NCBI GenBank assembly: GCA_038503035.1
Contig: JAVSML010019184.1
Location: forward strand, 34,678 to 98,677
Source of the DNA: Crocodylus rhombifer
Taxonomy: Eukaryota > Chordata > Crocodylia > Crocodylidae
Length of the DNA stretch: 64,000 nucleotides
Direction: 5' to 3'
This document shows, one piece after another, positions 46,616 through 59,400 of the stretch (its first letter is position 1; every line of letters begins with the position of its first letter). Under the pieces are notes generated by a model that saw only the letters and a program-made list of their open reading frames with translations, was not told where the DNA came from and searched no databases. The position numbers and the translations under genes are program-made.

Positions 46616-48094
46616 TTGCCTCTCCTGAGACTCCACAGCATCCTGAACACTGCCAGGAGCAGAAAAATCTGGCTCCAGGGAGCACTGGCAGCCAGTGAAA
46701 GTCTGCACAAGTGCTGGCTGACCCATTCCCCCCTCATCCCTGGGATGTGGCTCCTACTTAGACAGCGACTGCTTTTGGCTTGCTTCTAGCACCCCAATGG
46801 GAGAACTGCCAGATCTGGAGATGGGGGTCTGTGGCACCCCATCCACCCCTGCCTTGTATCAGGGTCCAGAGGAACGTCGATGCCCAAGCCTCAACCAAGG
46901 GGAGCACCAAGCATATGGGAACTGTGTGCAAACCGCACCCCACCCCCCCGTGGCAAGGGTGACACCTCCGCTGCCACCCCACCACCCTCCAGCCCAAAAC
47001 GTGAAAAAGGCAACCGAAATTAACCCCTTCTGTGCTAGCCCGCAACCATGCACTGGGTGTTTCAGGAAGCCCTAAATTGAAAGACTATGTGAGCTGCCGG
47101 TTATTTATATCTCATCAAGAGGCACTAATGAAAGGAGCAAAGAAGGTGACTCATGGCTACAAAACCACAGCTTTCTGGGGTGGATGGGAGGGGCCGTTCA
47201 GGGACTAGCTGCCATTGCACTGGGGTTTCCAAGAGGCGGGGTGGATGGCCGCATGCGGAGCCAGCGATGGGGTGGAACCGGGAAGGGTGCCAGCTCCGGC
47301 CTTGGGCACACTGCAAAGAGGTCTCCCGCCCTGCAGCCAGAGCAGTCTTCCCTTAACGCTTGCTCGCAAGCCAAGATGGGACATGCAAGCGGCAGGACCC
47401 GAGGCAGGAAGCCTCCGTGCACGTGTCACTTCTCCCCATGAGAGATGGGCCCTGTCCTGGGCACGCGGTGAACGGTAAGGGGAAGCTAGTGCTGCTTTCC
47501 CTGGCTCAACTGAGTTCCCCTATGGCTCCCCCCCCCCTCAGCTCAAGCAAGAGCCTCCCCAACCCCATTTCCAGCCACCAGCACCCCAGCTCCTGCCCTT
47601 CAGGAGCACAGAGACCCCCTTCTGCAATCCTGAAGCCTTCTGTCCATCTCCCAGGCAGGCAGAGCAGACCTAAGCTCTTGCTTCCTCCTTGCCCTTACAG
47701 CAAATACTCCTGCAGTACCTAGCAGTCAAGGATGTCCAAAGGTGGCTCAGATGTAGCCCAGTTCCTTATCTGTGTCTTTTCTCTGCACCCTCCAGTCAGG
47801 CATTGATCTCCAGCTCTTGGCTTTAACCTACCAGACCACAACAAAAACCCAGTGGAAAGCACTGTGCACCCTTCCCCTAGGGCTTCCCCCAAGTGATTTC
47901 CCCCAGCTGCAAGTGGGCTGGCCCAGGGCAAGAGCTGTGGTCAGGACGTGCATTTCCTGGATGGAAACACCGCCCCTGGGCTTTCCACACCCCCTGGCCT
48001 GCGGCTTCCTTATCCCTACTGGCAACCACCAAGCCCTGGGAAGCCAAAGGGGTAGGAACAAAGGCATCTAGGAAACAGATCAATTAATTCCCGC

Positions 48095-48220
48095 ACTCCC
48101 ACATGGCGCCGACTCCCACACACCTTCCCACCAGCCGTCGACATCTCCAAGGAGCCAGGACGCGGAAGGCGGCGAGCAGGAAGGCGGCACCGCTGTCAGG
48201 CAGAATAGAGCGCGTACGGA
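48095..48220. promoter_or_regulatory. Small CpG cluster
   Basis: CATGGCGCCGACTCC, GCCGTCGACATC and GGACGCGGAAGGCGGCGAG lie within 125 bp in otherwise CpG-poor DNA. The function is unknown. Confidence 0.25.
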
Positions 48221-50917
48221 TGCTCTTGCTGTGCATGTCCCAGCCGAGGCATCGCTGGGACTAGCAAAGGCAATGCCCTACTCACTCAAGCTCTCTGCCC
48301 TCTCCTTCCTCCTGGATTTGGCCAGCTTCTCCTGGTCCCTTTCCCCTCCCCATGGAGGTAGGAGCAAATTGCACGACAGCGCTTCACACCCCGTGTTACT
48401 CCCCACCCTTGCATACACGCCAGCACATACAGGCAGGAACGGATGGGGCTTGGGGTCCTCAGGTGTACACATGGGTGGGTCGGGGCATGCACGCACGTTT
48501 GCTGCAGATACCAGTGGGTGCATGGAGGGATGCTGCACCCGTGTGATGTAGGACTCATCTACGTGCATTTGAGTCCACACCAGGTATGTCTGCGCATGTC
48601 CATCCACGCTCGCAGCTTGCTGCCCAGGCCAGTGCCCGACTGCGCTGGCCAAGTGTCAGTCGTACTGCTCGTCAGCATTGCGTACGTGCTCAGACAGAGT
48701 TGTCCGCTTGGGAGTCCGGCTAGCCAGTGACCGTGCCAACTCCCCCAACACGGGGAGCGACCAAGTGAACAGCAGCACCTTCCTCAGCAGCCCCTGGACC
48801 CAGGCCTGGCAGACCTCAAAGGCACCTGTCCCTTTAATCCTCTCCCCCCACAGCTGCCACCAGCCCTTCTTTGCTGATGCCAGGGTCATTTTGGACGGAC
48901 AGCATCTGCCAGGTTGCGTTTCAAGAGGTCACTTCTCTCAGGTTACCATTGTCCTGCCTGGACTCCCAGGGCCACTTTTCACCCCCCATCCACAATGCCT
49001 CATGGGACTTCAGGTGTGCTACAAAAGGTCCTCTGACGTGCACAGAACCAAGCAACGTGCGTAAGCCCAGGGCTTGAATAGCAGCCGGGGAGAAAAGAGC
49101 AAAGGCTGCAGGGCAGAACAGAGGCCCAGGTGAAGGGACGAGGGGAAACGGCCTGACAGGATCAGTACAAGGCTGTTTCAAGCCGGAGATGGCAGGCGGC
49201 AGGCTGGACAGAGGCAGAGGAGAGCCTGGGAAAGCCACAGGCAAGGGCTTGGGTGCAGTGGCAGAGCAGCATGAGGAACTCCTAACAGCAGCAGGGTTGT
49301 GGGGCAGGAAGAAACAGGTCCCCAGGGACTAGGCCACCCTTACCCCCATGCCAGGCAAGGACAGAGCCTAGCACAAAAACCCGCATCTCCTGAGCTTGCA
49401 GGTGCATCTCAGGCCTAGTCTGGGCAATGTACGGGGCAGATGTTAGCCCCCCAGCACTGACTTCCTGCAGAACAAGAACCCATTGCAGGCACTGTAGCAC
49501 TGATCCACGGGACACAAAGCTCTGGGCTGAGCCCACAAGCACTGATCCGCAGCCAAGCAAGCAGCCAGGCCACATGCAGCCCAGGCACCCAGATGTGTGC
49601 AGAGAAGCCAAGCTGGGGATCAGAGCTGCTCTGGAGGTGACACCCTGGAATAAGGACCAAAGACATCGGAGACAGGGGGCAGCATCCTCAAGAGGAAACC
49701 CTTAAACCCAGTCTCAGCTGCCAGCTCAGAGAGGGGGAGGCTTCTACCCTGAAGCGCCCTCTCCCCCAGCCCGCCCGTCTCTCCCCTGCCCTGCATCAGC
49801 TCAGTATTTCCCAATGCATCCGATGCCAGTCAGGCCTAAAAACACCATGTTCACATCACCACCCTCTACTGCGATATCTCACAGGCCAAAAAAGATCACG
49901 CTTAGGCAAAGGGCGAGTCCACACAACAGAACAGGCGCCAACACGCAGGGACCAAGGTGCAGCCAAATCCTAGGAGGACGGGGCGCGGGGGTTTTACCCG
50001 GGGCTCACGCACCAAGGGGACTACTAGCCTTCCCCCTGCCTTTGCGGGGTAGCGACCTCTGGGTAAGCTAAAAGAAGAGACATAAATCCTAGGGCAGGGA
50101 GGGCAGCTCTGGTTTTCACCTGCATTTGCCAGCCAAGGTAGCCTGCCAACCCCTCCAATGAGTTTGCTTTGCGCTGGCAGATCGCTAACACCTCTGGGGC
50201 TAAAACCACAGCATCCTCTAGGATTTGCTCCTTGCTGGGCTCCCCCAAGGTAGGAGACACTTCCCTCAGCTGAAGGCAGCCCGAGAGGAGCTGCCGGCCT
50301 CCGGGAGAGCCCAGAGCACGCACGCGGTGGCAGAGCTGCCCGCTCAGCTCCTGGCACCCCACTGCAAAACTTTTTCCCCTTCCACACACACCCTGGTGCT
50401 CAGCCCCAGGCACCGAGCCCACGTGAGCTTAAGAGCTGGATCATCCTCTGATGAAGCCGGCTGCCTGTGCCCCGGAGAGCACCGCATGGGTGCAGAAAAG
50501 CGGAACGGCTCGGAAACCTCCTGGCTCATGACTCAGGCATCTGGGAAGCAGCCGTGCTGCCCGCACCCCCAGCCTCATGGGCTTCCCCCTCCGCGGCTGC
50601 ACCCAGCAGCGGGGAAAGAATCCCGAGGGGGGCTGGGGTTCTCCAGGCGAGCTGACAGGGGAACGTTTCCATCTAAGGCCTTGGTATTTCTCCCTGGGCG
50701 TCTGCAGTAAATCATTCTCCTTGCTGTTTTGTGCTTTACAAGGTAGCCCGGGAGCTGGGAAGTGGGGTGAGGGGAGCCCTGGGAATAAATGGAGGAGGCC
50801 AGGTTAGGGGCTGGCTGTGCCAACAGCAGCACCTGGGAGCATCAAGCTCCATTTCAGCCCAACTCCCTCCAGAGTTTGCCGGCTTCCCTCACCGGAGGGC
50901 AGCCAGGTCCAGGCGTT

Positions 50918-51065
50918 AAGAGCCCTGGAAGCAGCAGGCTCTCTGCCACTGGTCTCCTGTGCGGCCCCAGGCAAGTCATTTCCTCTCTGTGCCTCAGTTT
51001 CCCCTTCCACCCCACCAGCATGTTGCAAGGTCTTTGTAATCAAGGCTCCCTCACTTTGCACGTAT
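50918..51065 (+). repeat. MIR-like SINE
   Basis: TTAAGAGCCCTGGAAGCAGC, GGCCCCAGGCAAGTCATTTC and CTCTGTGCCTCAGTTTCCCC are classic MIR head and core segments in the right order. Confidence 0.8.
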
Positions 51066-53018
51066 ACAACACAGACTGCGAGTGGGCTCCTTGCATCCTG
51101 CCGTCAGGCAGACCAGCCCTGCCAGCTTTGAGCAAAGGCCGTGGAGCGAGTTGGGTATGGCACCTCACCCAAATGCCTGGCACCTGCCTCAGCAAGAGGA
51201 ATCCATTTACTGCTCCCAGTCCATTTACCGCTGGAAGTGGTCTACGGGGCCGTATTCAGGTCCCAGTCGTGCTGTCCCACCGAGCTCCAGCATGCTCAGA
51301 TAAGGAACAGCCCCATCTCCCAAGCCTGCTCCAGCTCAGGCCATAGGGAGACATCCAGGGACAGGGAAGGAGATGCTGCTACAGAGAGATGCATCCTTCG
51401 TCTGCAAGGCAGAGGAAAGCTGCTGTGCAAAAATCAGAGCAGCTCCTGGACTGGATCCCGGTCTAAGGCCCCTTTGATACCCCGGGGTCCCGAATTCGTG
51501 CCCAAAGGAGGCCTACCGGGTTGCTGGCCTCCTCCAAAAAAATCATATGATTAACGAGGCAGCAGAGGGGAGAACAGAACCGGGGAAGCTGAGGATTGGG
51601 CAGAAGGTCTGAGACAAACCAAGGACACAGCGGGGGCCACAAGATGCCAGGTGCAGCATAGAAACAAGCCGCCTTTCTCCAGCCCTGTCCAACAGCACAT
51701 CACGTACCACTCGCACACTGAACCCTGTGTGCCGGGGCCAGCCGGCGGGAGTAGGCTCGTACTGCCCACAAGGAGAGCGCCAGGCAGCCCAGGCGTGGCA
51801 GGGCACGTGCTCAGAGAACGGTGCCCTGGGGCTGGGCCAAGGCCACACGGCAAAAGGAAAGATCTAGGGGTGCCGTTACGGAGCAGGACTCCGGGGTTCA
51901 CCGCCTGCCCTGGGGAAAGGCTCTGGGGACCGGGTTGGCAGCCCTGGAGGCCTTGGGGCTTGCAATCATGTGCAGCTTGGGAAGGGCCATCCCCGCTGAC
52001 CACCGGCAGAGCATCGCTTCTGGAAGCGGCCTTGAGGTGGGACTTGGCTTCGATCAGCTTCCCACCCCCAGTGATGCTCACAAGCCCACTTCTTGCTCCT
52101 CTAAACTCTCCCATCCAAGGGCCTAGATCCCAGCCCACAGGGCACTTTGCAGTGAGGGGGAGCTTTTGATCTCGCAGCGAGAGGGGGACAGGGATGCCGC
52201 AGTCGCATCCAGCAGAGCCCCCACCCCCTCCCGGCACTGTCCCCATCACAGGGCAGCCTGCAGCAGGCTGCCAAGCAGAAGCAGGGAATCCCCCAGCCCA
52301 GCAGACGGGCCGTCCCTGGGGGGCTTCTGCCTGGCTGGCCCGCAGGGCAGGACGTATGGAGCTGGGCTCTTTCCAGAGAAAGCCCGTCCTCCTCCGCAGC
52401 GCTTGCGGAGTATGAACGCTGCTGCGCAGGGCTCTTGGGACACGGGATCAGCTAGGGACTGCAGCGACACGCAGGAGGGGACGTGCCAGGGATGTCTCCC
52501 CCAGGCTGAGGATCAGATGCCATCTCTGCCCCTGCTCTCACATTGCAGGCCCCTAAAGGTCACTCCTGACATGTCAGTGCCAGCCTGGCAGCTCAGCCCC
52601 AGGACCCTCAGCTGAAGCACCCCCTTCCCAACTGCTTCAAGAGCCTGAGAGCAGGGGCCATGTAGGCTGGAGACCTGCGACCCTGGGGGCCGATGCAACA
52701 GCTTCAGGAGGCAGCCGCACCTTGGGGAGGAGGGAGGCATGCCGCTGCCTCTCCTACCACCACGCTGCAGCCTGGCAGGAGAGGGAGCCCGAATCCCCGC
52801 GCCCCCATGCGCCCACTGTGCCACCCCGTACCCTGCCTGCAGCCCCAGTTCAGTCCCTTTACCCCACAACAGAGCCCAGCTGATGCCTTCAGGACAGCCC
52901 TCGAGCCCCAGGGGAGGGAGGCAGATTTGCCGTAGGAGAGGAAAGCAGCCTCCGGGGTGGAGATGCATTAGACTCCGACCGAGTTGGTTTCTCATGCTTG
53001 GAAACCGAAGCCCCAGCA

Positions 53019-53085
53019 AGCTCCGCGGAGAGCGCAGCCAACATGCTGGGCTTTGAATAACAGCACTCGAGGCCTCCGCGGAGCT
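53019..53085. repeat. 12-bp inverted repeat of a CTCCGCGGAG palindrome
   Basis: AGCTCCGCGGAG (53019-53030) and CTCCGCGGAGCT (53074-53085) are exact reverse complements, and each contains the palindrome CTCCGCGGAG. The 43-bp spacer is not repetitive. Confidence 0.9.
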
Positions 53086-53549
53086 CCCCGCGTGCAGGAG
53101 CGAATTAGTGAGCGCTCAGAAATTTGCTTGGCAACAGCTACACAAAGCAAGGTTGGTCCCACTCTGCTCCCACCCTCCACGCACAGGCAGAGGGGGAACC
53201 GGAGGGAGAGAGAAGGCAGGTGACGTGCAAAACGGTAGACAACCCAGGAGTCCCGGCCCAGAGAGCCCGTCTCCCTACCTCAGAGCCTGTCCTCCGGTCA
53301 AGCAGAGCCGCTTTCCCTGGGACAAGAGGGGACAGATGCAGGGAGCGCGGCAGAACATGAAAGAAAGGGAGAAGAGAGAGACGCGCGCAGACACGACACC
53401 CAGACGGAGCTACCGGCCAGCGCGCACGGGCACCGCTTGGCTATTTTTAGCTGTGAGAGTTACACAGGGACAGGGGATTCCTACCCTGAAGATCCCCGGG
53501 GGCTTAAAATAGGCCCTGCTACTTCCTCCCAGAAGTAGCTGCGTCTCAC

Positions 53550-53790
53550 AGCCACGGTTTCCCGGACTGGGCCGCAGCCGGGATCCAGAGAGGCCCTGCG
53601 GGTCTGGCACGGAGAGCGGCAGCCGCCCTCCTAGCCTCCGTCACTTGCCGGGGCTGGTGCCCGCCCCAGCCCTGCTGGCATCCCCAGGGGACCACGCAGC
53701 GGGGATCCACGCAGGCCCTGCCTGCACCGTGCAGGTCACCTGCGTCCAGCAGCGGCTCGACCGCCTCTCGCTGTCCGCGACGGGTGGCGG
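53550..53790. promoter_or_regulatory. CpG cluster, candidate upstream promoter
   Basis: CpG is dense in this stretch, for example CCGCAGCCGGGATCC and GCGGCTCGACCGCCTCTCGC. No TATA box or clear first exon was recognised. It is one of several candidates for a 5' non-coding exon of ATP2B4. Confidence 0.3.
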
Positions 53791-53994
53791 CGAGACAGGG
53801 CTCTGGAGAAGGTAGCAGATGGGGGAGGTCACCCAAAACCCTCCCGTTTCCCCATCGGTTACGTCCTTCCACCCGAGGCTACGTTGAGACGGCTGCACCA
53901 CAGAGGACTCAGAAAACACCCCCCTGCAGCCGGTCACTTCCCACAGCTTCTTTCCCCAGTGGGGGATACCCAACAGGGAAGGGAACTACCCTCC

Positions 53995-54120
53995 TTTTCC
54001 AAAGGGGAAACTGAGGCACAGAGCCAAGGAAGGCCCTGCCCAAGGCCCCACGGCAAGGTCACGGCAGAAACAGAAGCAGAATCTACAAGGCCAGACCGTA
54101 GCCGCTAGAGTCCGCTCCCT
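53995..54120 (-). repeat. MIR-like SINE
   Basis: AAAGGGGAAACTGAGGCACA, then CCAAGGCCCCACGGCAAGG and ACCGTAGCCGCTAGAGTCC resemble the reverse complement of the MIR core and head. Confidence 0.7.
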
Positions 54121-54965
54121 CCAGTCTGGGCGAGGACATGGGGAACCCGGCAGCCTAGCCGATGCCTCTCGGGGCACGCAGAGCATGGCCTCTCCTGGCA
54201 GTAGCGCTGCCTGGCCTAAAGCATCCTCTCCTCCCTGGGTGCCCTGGGCTCCATGCGGCAAGGAGCTACGAGCCCAGGTGGACAGAGTGCAACGTGCCCC
54301 CTCTGCTCCCCTCCCCATTCAAGCTGAACAGTCAAGGAGACTCAAAGCCATGCACAGCCACCTGTTCTGCATCCGAGAGGCACTGCCAGCATCCCCCCTC
54401 CTTGCCAGCCAGCTGAGAACAGGGACATCCCCGCAGCACCCCACACAGCTGCCTGTGCTTGCTCTTACCCGCCACCGGCACAAACCAACACCCGGCTACG
54501 TGGGAGCTTTAAAACCTCAGATTTCCACGTGGCATCCAGGAGCTCTGGGGCATTCGAAATCCAGATCCCACGTCTTGGAGGCTTCGAGCCCTTCCCCAGC
54601 AAACAGCAGCTATCCATTCACCGCTGGGGCCACACAATGCCCCCTCTGCCTGGGCTGAACAAAATCAGCCCTTCGGCTGAGTCGGCTGAAACGGCTCCAA
54701 GAAAGCACACTTTGCAGGAATAAAACCATGGGGAGGGGGCTCCTCTGAGCCCCAAAAAGGGTTTAAAAAACCCACAAAATGAGACGGCAAAGCGTGGCCA
54801 CGATAGGAAAAACACACACACTCCCAGGGAGAGGGAGCCTGCTGCTAGCCCCGTTTCCCTTCCCAACATGCTCCGCTCCTGGGAAAGTGTAGGCTGTTTT
54901 CCATATATAACTGCAAACTGTTCCATGCAGTAAGAAGTCTAATTAAAGGGAGGGAGGGAGCGAGT

Positions 54966-54994
54966 GAGCGCGCGCGCGAGAGAGAGAGAGACGC
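54966..54994 (+). repeat. (GC)n/(GA)n compound microsatellite
   Basis: GTGAGCGCGCGCGCGAGAGA and a continuing GA run in the upstream non-coding region. Confidence 0.9.
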
Positions 54995-55197
54995 AGAAGA
55001 CCGAAAGGCAATATTTATAAGGAGGAAGAAAGCCTGCATCCCAGGCACCAAATTAGACCCTTGCAGAGCAAAGCCTGTGATATCACCGGGAGCTCAGACC
55101 CAGGCAGAGCCATGGCTTTGCACAAGAGGCTGTAGGAGCCTGGAAAATATGCACCAGTAAGTGAGAACAGACCAGATGGGCCAAGAGAGCAGTGTGC

Positions 55198-55340
55198 GTG
55201 CATGTGTGTGTGTGTGTTGGGGGGGGGTGGAACTGCACTAAACCAGTTGCTCAGGATGCATCAAAACAAGTGTGTGTGTGTGTGTGGGGGGGTCACCCTT
55301 TGTGTGTGTGTGTGTGTGGGGGGGGGGGGTCACCCTTTGT
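55198..55340 (+). repeat. Compound (TG)n / poly-G repeat with a duplicated unit
   Basis: There are three (TG)n tracts, each ending in a run of G. The last two, ending at about 55301 and 55337, share the unit (TG)nG7-13 followed by TCACCCTTTG. The G runs may form G-quadruplex structures. Confidence 0.9.
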
Positions 55341-55483
55341 TCTCTCTCTTCAAAAGGGAAAATAGAAGATTCCCAGTGTCCAAGCAAACCACCCCTATCT
55401 GACCATGTCCTGGAGTGGCCGGACTACAGTAGCCTGAACTCATTTAACACCCCCCACCCACACGTCCCCAGAACCGAGCTCTA

Positions 55484-55512
55484 AAAAGAAAAAAAAGAAA
55501 AAAAAAAAAACT
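55484..55512 (+). repeat. A-rich tract
   Basis: Poly-A interrupted by single G residues. It may be the tail of a lost retroposon, but no element body is recognisable next to it. Confidence 0.8.
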
Positions 55513-56323
55513 CAAGCAAGAATCACGTTACCACAAAGCAATCCCAACCCCACTGCAAAAAATGCTTCTGTGCAGTTGTAGGGACCCGGGAAAGGAAGAA
55601 GGAGAGAGAGGCCTCTACTCGGAGGCCTTATGGATACTGGGACTTCAGCCACCTTTATAACGGGACCAGCCAAGCCCCCCGCTCTATCCTACGCCCCTTC
55701 TCACGTCACCCACGCCTGCAGCGTCAGCGCCTTCCAGCCACGCACCAAATGACACCACTGAGGCTGGGCACGCGTCATCTGGAGGCGCAGGGTTCTCGCT
55801 GCCCAGAAGCCGCGTGGCTTTGACTTCCAACCGATTCCTGCAACGATGCAACCCTTGAGGTCAATGCTCCTAGAACAGGTTTGCAGTTCCGCACATCACC
55901 TGCCTGTTTCCCAGGTAAGCCAAAAGAAGGCGAGTGCCAATGCAGGGGAGGAGACGGGGGTGCTTGGGTTTTTAGAAGCCACACCTTTACTGCAACTGGG
56001 GCAGCTGTGTGTGTGGAGCATGCCTGGACTAGCAAACATCATCATCATAATAAGAGCAGCTTGTTTTTCAAACACGCTGGGACACCTACACTTCCCATAG
56101 GTGCCAGCCGCAGCCCCGGGGTAACCTGCAACCAGCTAGCACATTTCCAAAGGTATTAGGCCCAGCCTACACCAAATGCCAACTTATTTTTAGACCGCTG
56201 ACATGTTTTAATTAAGTACCAATGCATTTAAAAGCCACTTTGTTTCCTGATGGAGACGGCTGGAGACATCATTCACTGCAGCTCAGCCAGGCTTCTGCAA
56301 GGGTAGATTTTTGCCCCTGCAGG

Positions 56324-56483
56324 CAGTAGCGTCCTTAGGGGAGGGCAAGCTGAGTGACTGCATGGGGCCCCCCAAATTTTGCAACAAATGTCTGACTTGC
56401 TTATAGTTCATCAAAATTAAGCCTCTATGTGGTGCCAAATGACACTCTTGCCCAGGGTCCCAACAACCCTAAGGCCACCACTG
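56324..56483. mobile_element. Short non-autonomous DNA transposon (hAT-like MITE)
   Basis: The left end reads CAGTAGCGTCCTTAGGG and the reverse complement of the right end reads CAGTGGTGGCCTTAGGG (14 of 17 identical), typical of hAT termini that start CAG and include a CCYTAGG block. Identical 7-bp flanks, CTGCAGG, lie at 56317-56323 and 56484-56490. They are compatible with a target-site duplication, though hAT normally makes 8 bp. The element is 160 bp and encodes nothing. Confidence 0.7.
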
Positions 56484-59400
56484 CTGCAGGGTTGGGGAGC
56501 GGGGGTTCTGGTTCGATTCTCATCTCCCAGTTACACCAAGCCAATGCAAGGCAGCCCCAACTGGAGCAGGGCACTTGAGAGGACACTGATATTTAAATGC
56601 TCACTTGGACTTGCTTCTCCCCCAAACAATGATACCTTCAACACCCCTGAGCTTGTGCTGTCGCTCCCAGGCCCTCCGGTGCCAGCGGCAGCTGTGGCTC
56701 CAGCCTGCCATTCCTCTTCTACCAGGTGCCGTAGAGTCTCCAACCCCAGATGTTACTTCCTGCTCATCTTGGGATGTGCCCTAGAGCTCCCAGCTGCAAG
56801 ACTGGGTCCGTTTCTAGAAGCAGATGCCCGATGCCCCTCCACTGCGGGCCATGTCTATAGCAAGCTGAGACTGGATGGACGCCTATGAGATGCAGTCAAC
56901 AAGCATCACCTCTAGCATCCCAGGTACCACTGGGCCCGGCATTCCCTGACAACCAAAGCTGCCCTTCTCCAGGAGCTCAAGGCCATCACTTGTTCCACAG
57001 GCTCAACTAGATGCCTGGTGGGTGGCTATCACAGCCCAGGGGACACTTGCGGCACCTGAACGGCCCAAGTGTCTAAGCAGCATCTAAGCTGTGACCCAGT
57101 CAGGTTTCAAGGAGACCCAAGTAATGAGATAGGACCTGAAGGGCCTGGCTGCCAGGGGGAGACCTGACCTGCAGTGGCATCAAGTCCTTCAAGCCAAAGC
57201 CACTTCTAATTAAAATATGGAAGAGACTGTTGCTGTTCTGCGTGACCCCAGCTGCAAGTGGTCCTCTCTGCCAGAGCTCGGGGCATGCAAGAGCTGGGCT
57301 TCCCTGGAGTGAACCATCAAGGGCTTCTCTTTTGCTAGACTGGTCTCCCCAGTGATTCAGTGAAGCCCTCCACCAGTGCCTGCGGGTGTGTCATCAGTCA
57401 CAGAACAGGACTCAGGTGCCCGTCTGCGGGTACCGGGTGGAACAAAACAGCCTCCAGCCCCGAGGGCGAGGAGGAGGGGCCGTGAGCACAGCGCATACCT
57501 GCGACAGGGTTATGCGAGGTGACAGCTGGACATTAACTACTTAGCATAGGCTGGGCCCGTGGGCAATGAAACTGTGGGAGGCTTTCCAATAGTTTCTGCC
57601 TCTCGCAGGCTTTAGTACAGGTGGGTATCTAAGCGCCAATGCTAATCCGAGGATAATAGCGGCTTTAGAACCGATAGGGCAGGAGATTACCGCAGTGATC
57701 TGGGTGTCAAGGGGGGTTACATTAGCCATAAACAATGCAGCAGGCTGACCCCTGCAGGAAAGCCATCTCTATGGGATACGCTAAGTGGCCAGGGCGACAT
57801 GCTTAGCAAAGAGACCTGGGCAGATCAGGCTCGCTCCTGCTCAGGCTCCCTCCCCAACCGGCCAGGCTCTCCACCCCATGTGCCTCCACCACTCGGCAAC
57901 ACCACAGCAGCCAGGAGCCCAGGCTCTGGATGCTCCGACTCCTTCTGTTCCTTCAATTTTCCATCCCACGCTATCATCGATCAAATAGCGACTGGATGCA
58001 AGCACACTTTCTATCCTCACTCTGGACCACCCCAAGACCAGCGCTGGCGGGGAAGAATTTAGACACCCACTCAAACCTGGGATCACCAGGGTAGTTTTTA
58101 CCCCAGGAGCAGAGCGTCCAGAAGCAACAAGATGCACAGGATGGAAAGTCCACTCCAATAAGCCAAGGGCGGTTTGGAGGACGAGCTTCCACTACTGGCA
58201 TAAAACTGACAGCACGCTGGCTTCAGACTTCAGCATCAGTCCTAGATGCGAGTCACCGGCTGACCGTCTTGCAGAGGTCTCAGGGCAGTAGTGTCTGGCA
58301 ACCCCTGCCATTAGGCAGGGGACCCTCTGACTCTCCCAAAGATTTTTCTCCTTTTAACAAGCTTGTTATCTCAGGAAAATCTGTCCCTCCCTAGAGTTAA
58401 TCATTCCTAGCCCCCAGGGCTCTGCCCTCCCTCCAAACAGGGGAGGCAGCAGGGTTTGATAAGAGCCACAGGACTGGAGAGGGAGCGCCAGGGCGGGAAG
58501 GGGAAGATGCCACCCTGAGGAGAGCTGCCTCTCAGCATGAGGGAGGGGAGGGAGGAGCCCTTAGCTTCCAAAAGACCTTCCTTATCGCTAGCCAGTCCCT
58601 CCTGGCAGAAGGAAGGGCTTGCCCCTAGCCCTCAAGCCACCAAGAGAGCACAGAGCAACAAAAGACAGCCAGGAGGCCTCCATCCCAGTGCCGCAGCTCA
58701 CCTCCACCCCAGAGCCACCAGACTTGCTGGAGGAAACGCAGAGGCAGGCCACCCAGCATCCTGTGCACACAGCGATGGGAGTAGGAGCCCAACTCTCCCT
58801 TGATCCTTTCCACCTTCCTACCACTCCCTGCAAACCCAGGGCAGGGCAGACCCCAGCCCCCAAGCACTGGGGACCGCTCCAGACTCCTGTAGCGGGCCCG
58901 GCAACCTGGCCAGCCTGTGCACTGCAGCACCAGCCCGGCACGAGCCGCCCTGTGCTGCAGCCAGGCTGCGTGATCTGCAGCATCTTGCAGGGATTGGATG
59001 CATTACACGTTCGACTGCAGGATGCTGCAGTGACGGCAGGATTTCCCAGCTGGCTGCCCTGCAGAGACAGAGGCGGATTTTGCGGGGGGTGGGGGGAAGT
59101 GGCAGAAAGAAACAAGACGGGGAGATTCCACCCTGTTTCCCCCCATCTCTCCACTGACACCCCTGACTATGGCTACAGATGAACTTTGTGCTGTGCGGAA
59201 GAGCAACAGGATCTGGGAGCTGGCACTTGGGGAGGCAGAGACAGCCGGTGCCCGGAGAAAATGAGTGTGGTGGTCTGGAGATGGCAGGCTGCGATGGAGA
59301 GCTGGGAGGAGAGGAGTGGAAAACACAAGGCTGAGCAAGGAAAGAACTGAATGGAAAGACGTGAAAGCGGCTGGTCAGGAGTCGAGGCCACTGCTCCAGG

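Larger units (their letters stand above)
40521..48094. other. Non-coding, upstream region
   Basis: Open frames at 40534-41277 and 42538-43308 (minus) carry no known domain and overlap repeats. Short repeats (40868-40938, 41046-41083, 42359-42415), the X-box-like site and one MIR-like SINE are the only recognised items. A small tandem GCAGGATGCCC pair also occurs near 44094-44121. Confidence 0.6.
48221..53549. other. Non-coding, upstream region
   Basis: GC-rich sequence with one clear MIR-like SINE (50918-51065) and the inverted CTCCGCGGAG pair (53019-53085). No gene was recognised. Confidence 0.6.

Noticed and set aside
51551..52249. 232-codon open frame on the minus strand
   Set aside because: Gly/Pro/Ser-rich with no domain. 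The opposite strand is also open, as expected by chance at this GC content.
56500..56540. tRNA B-box-like GGTTCGATTC
   Set aside because: No A box, no cloverleaf and no flanking SINE structure. Likely chance or a MIR scrap.
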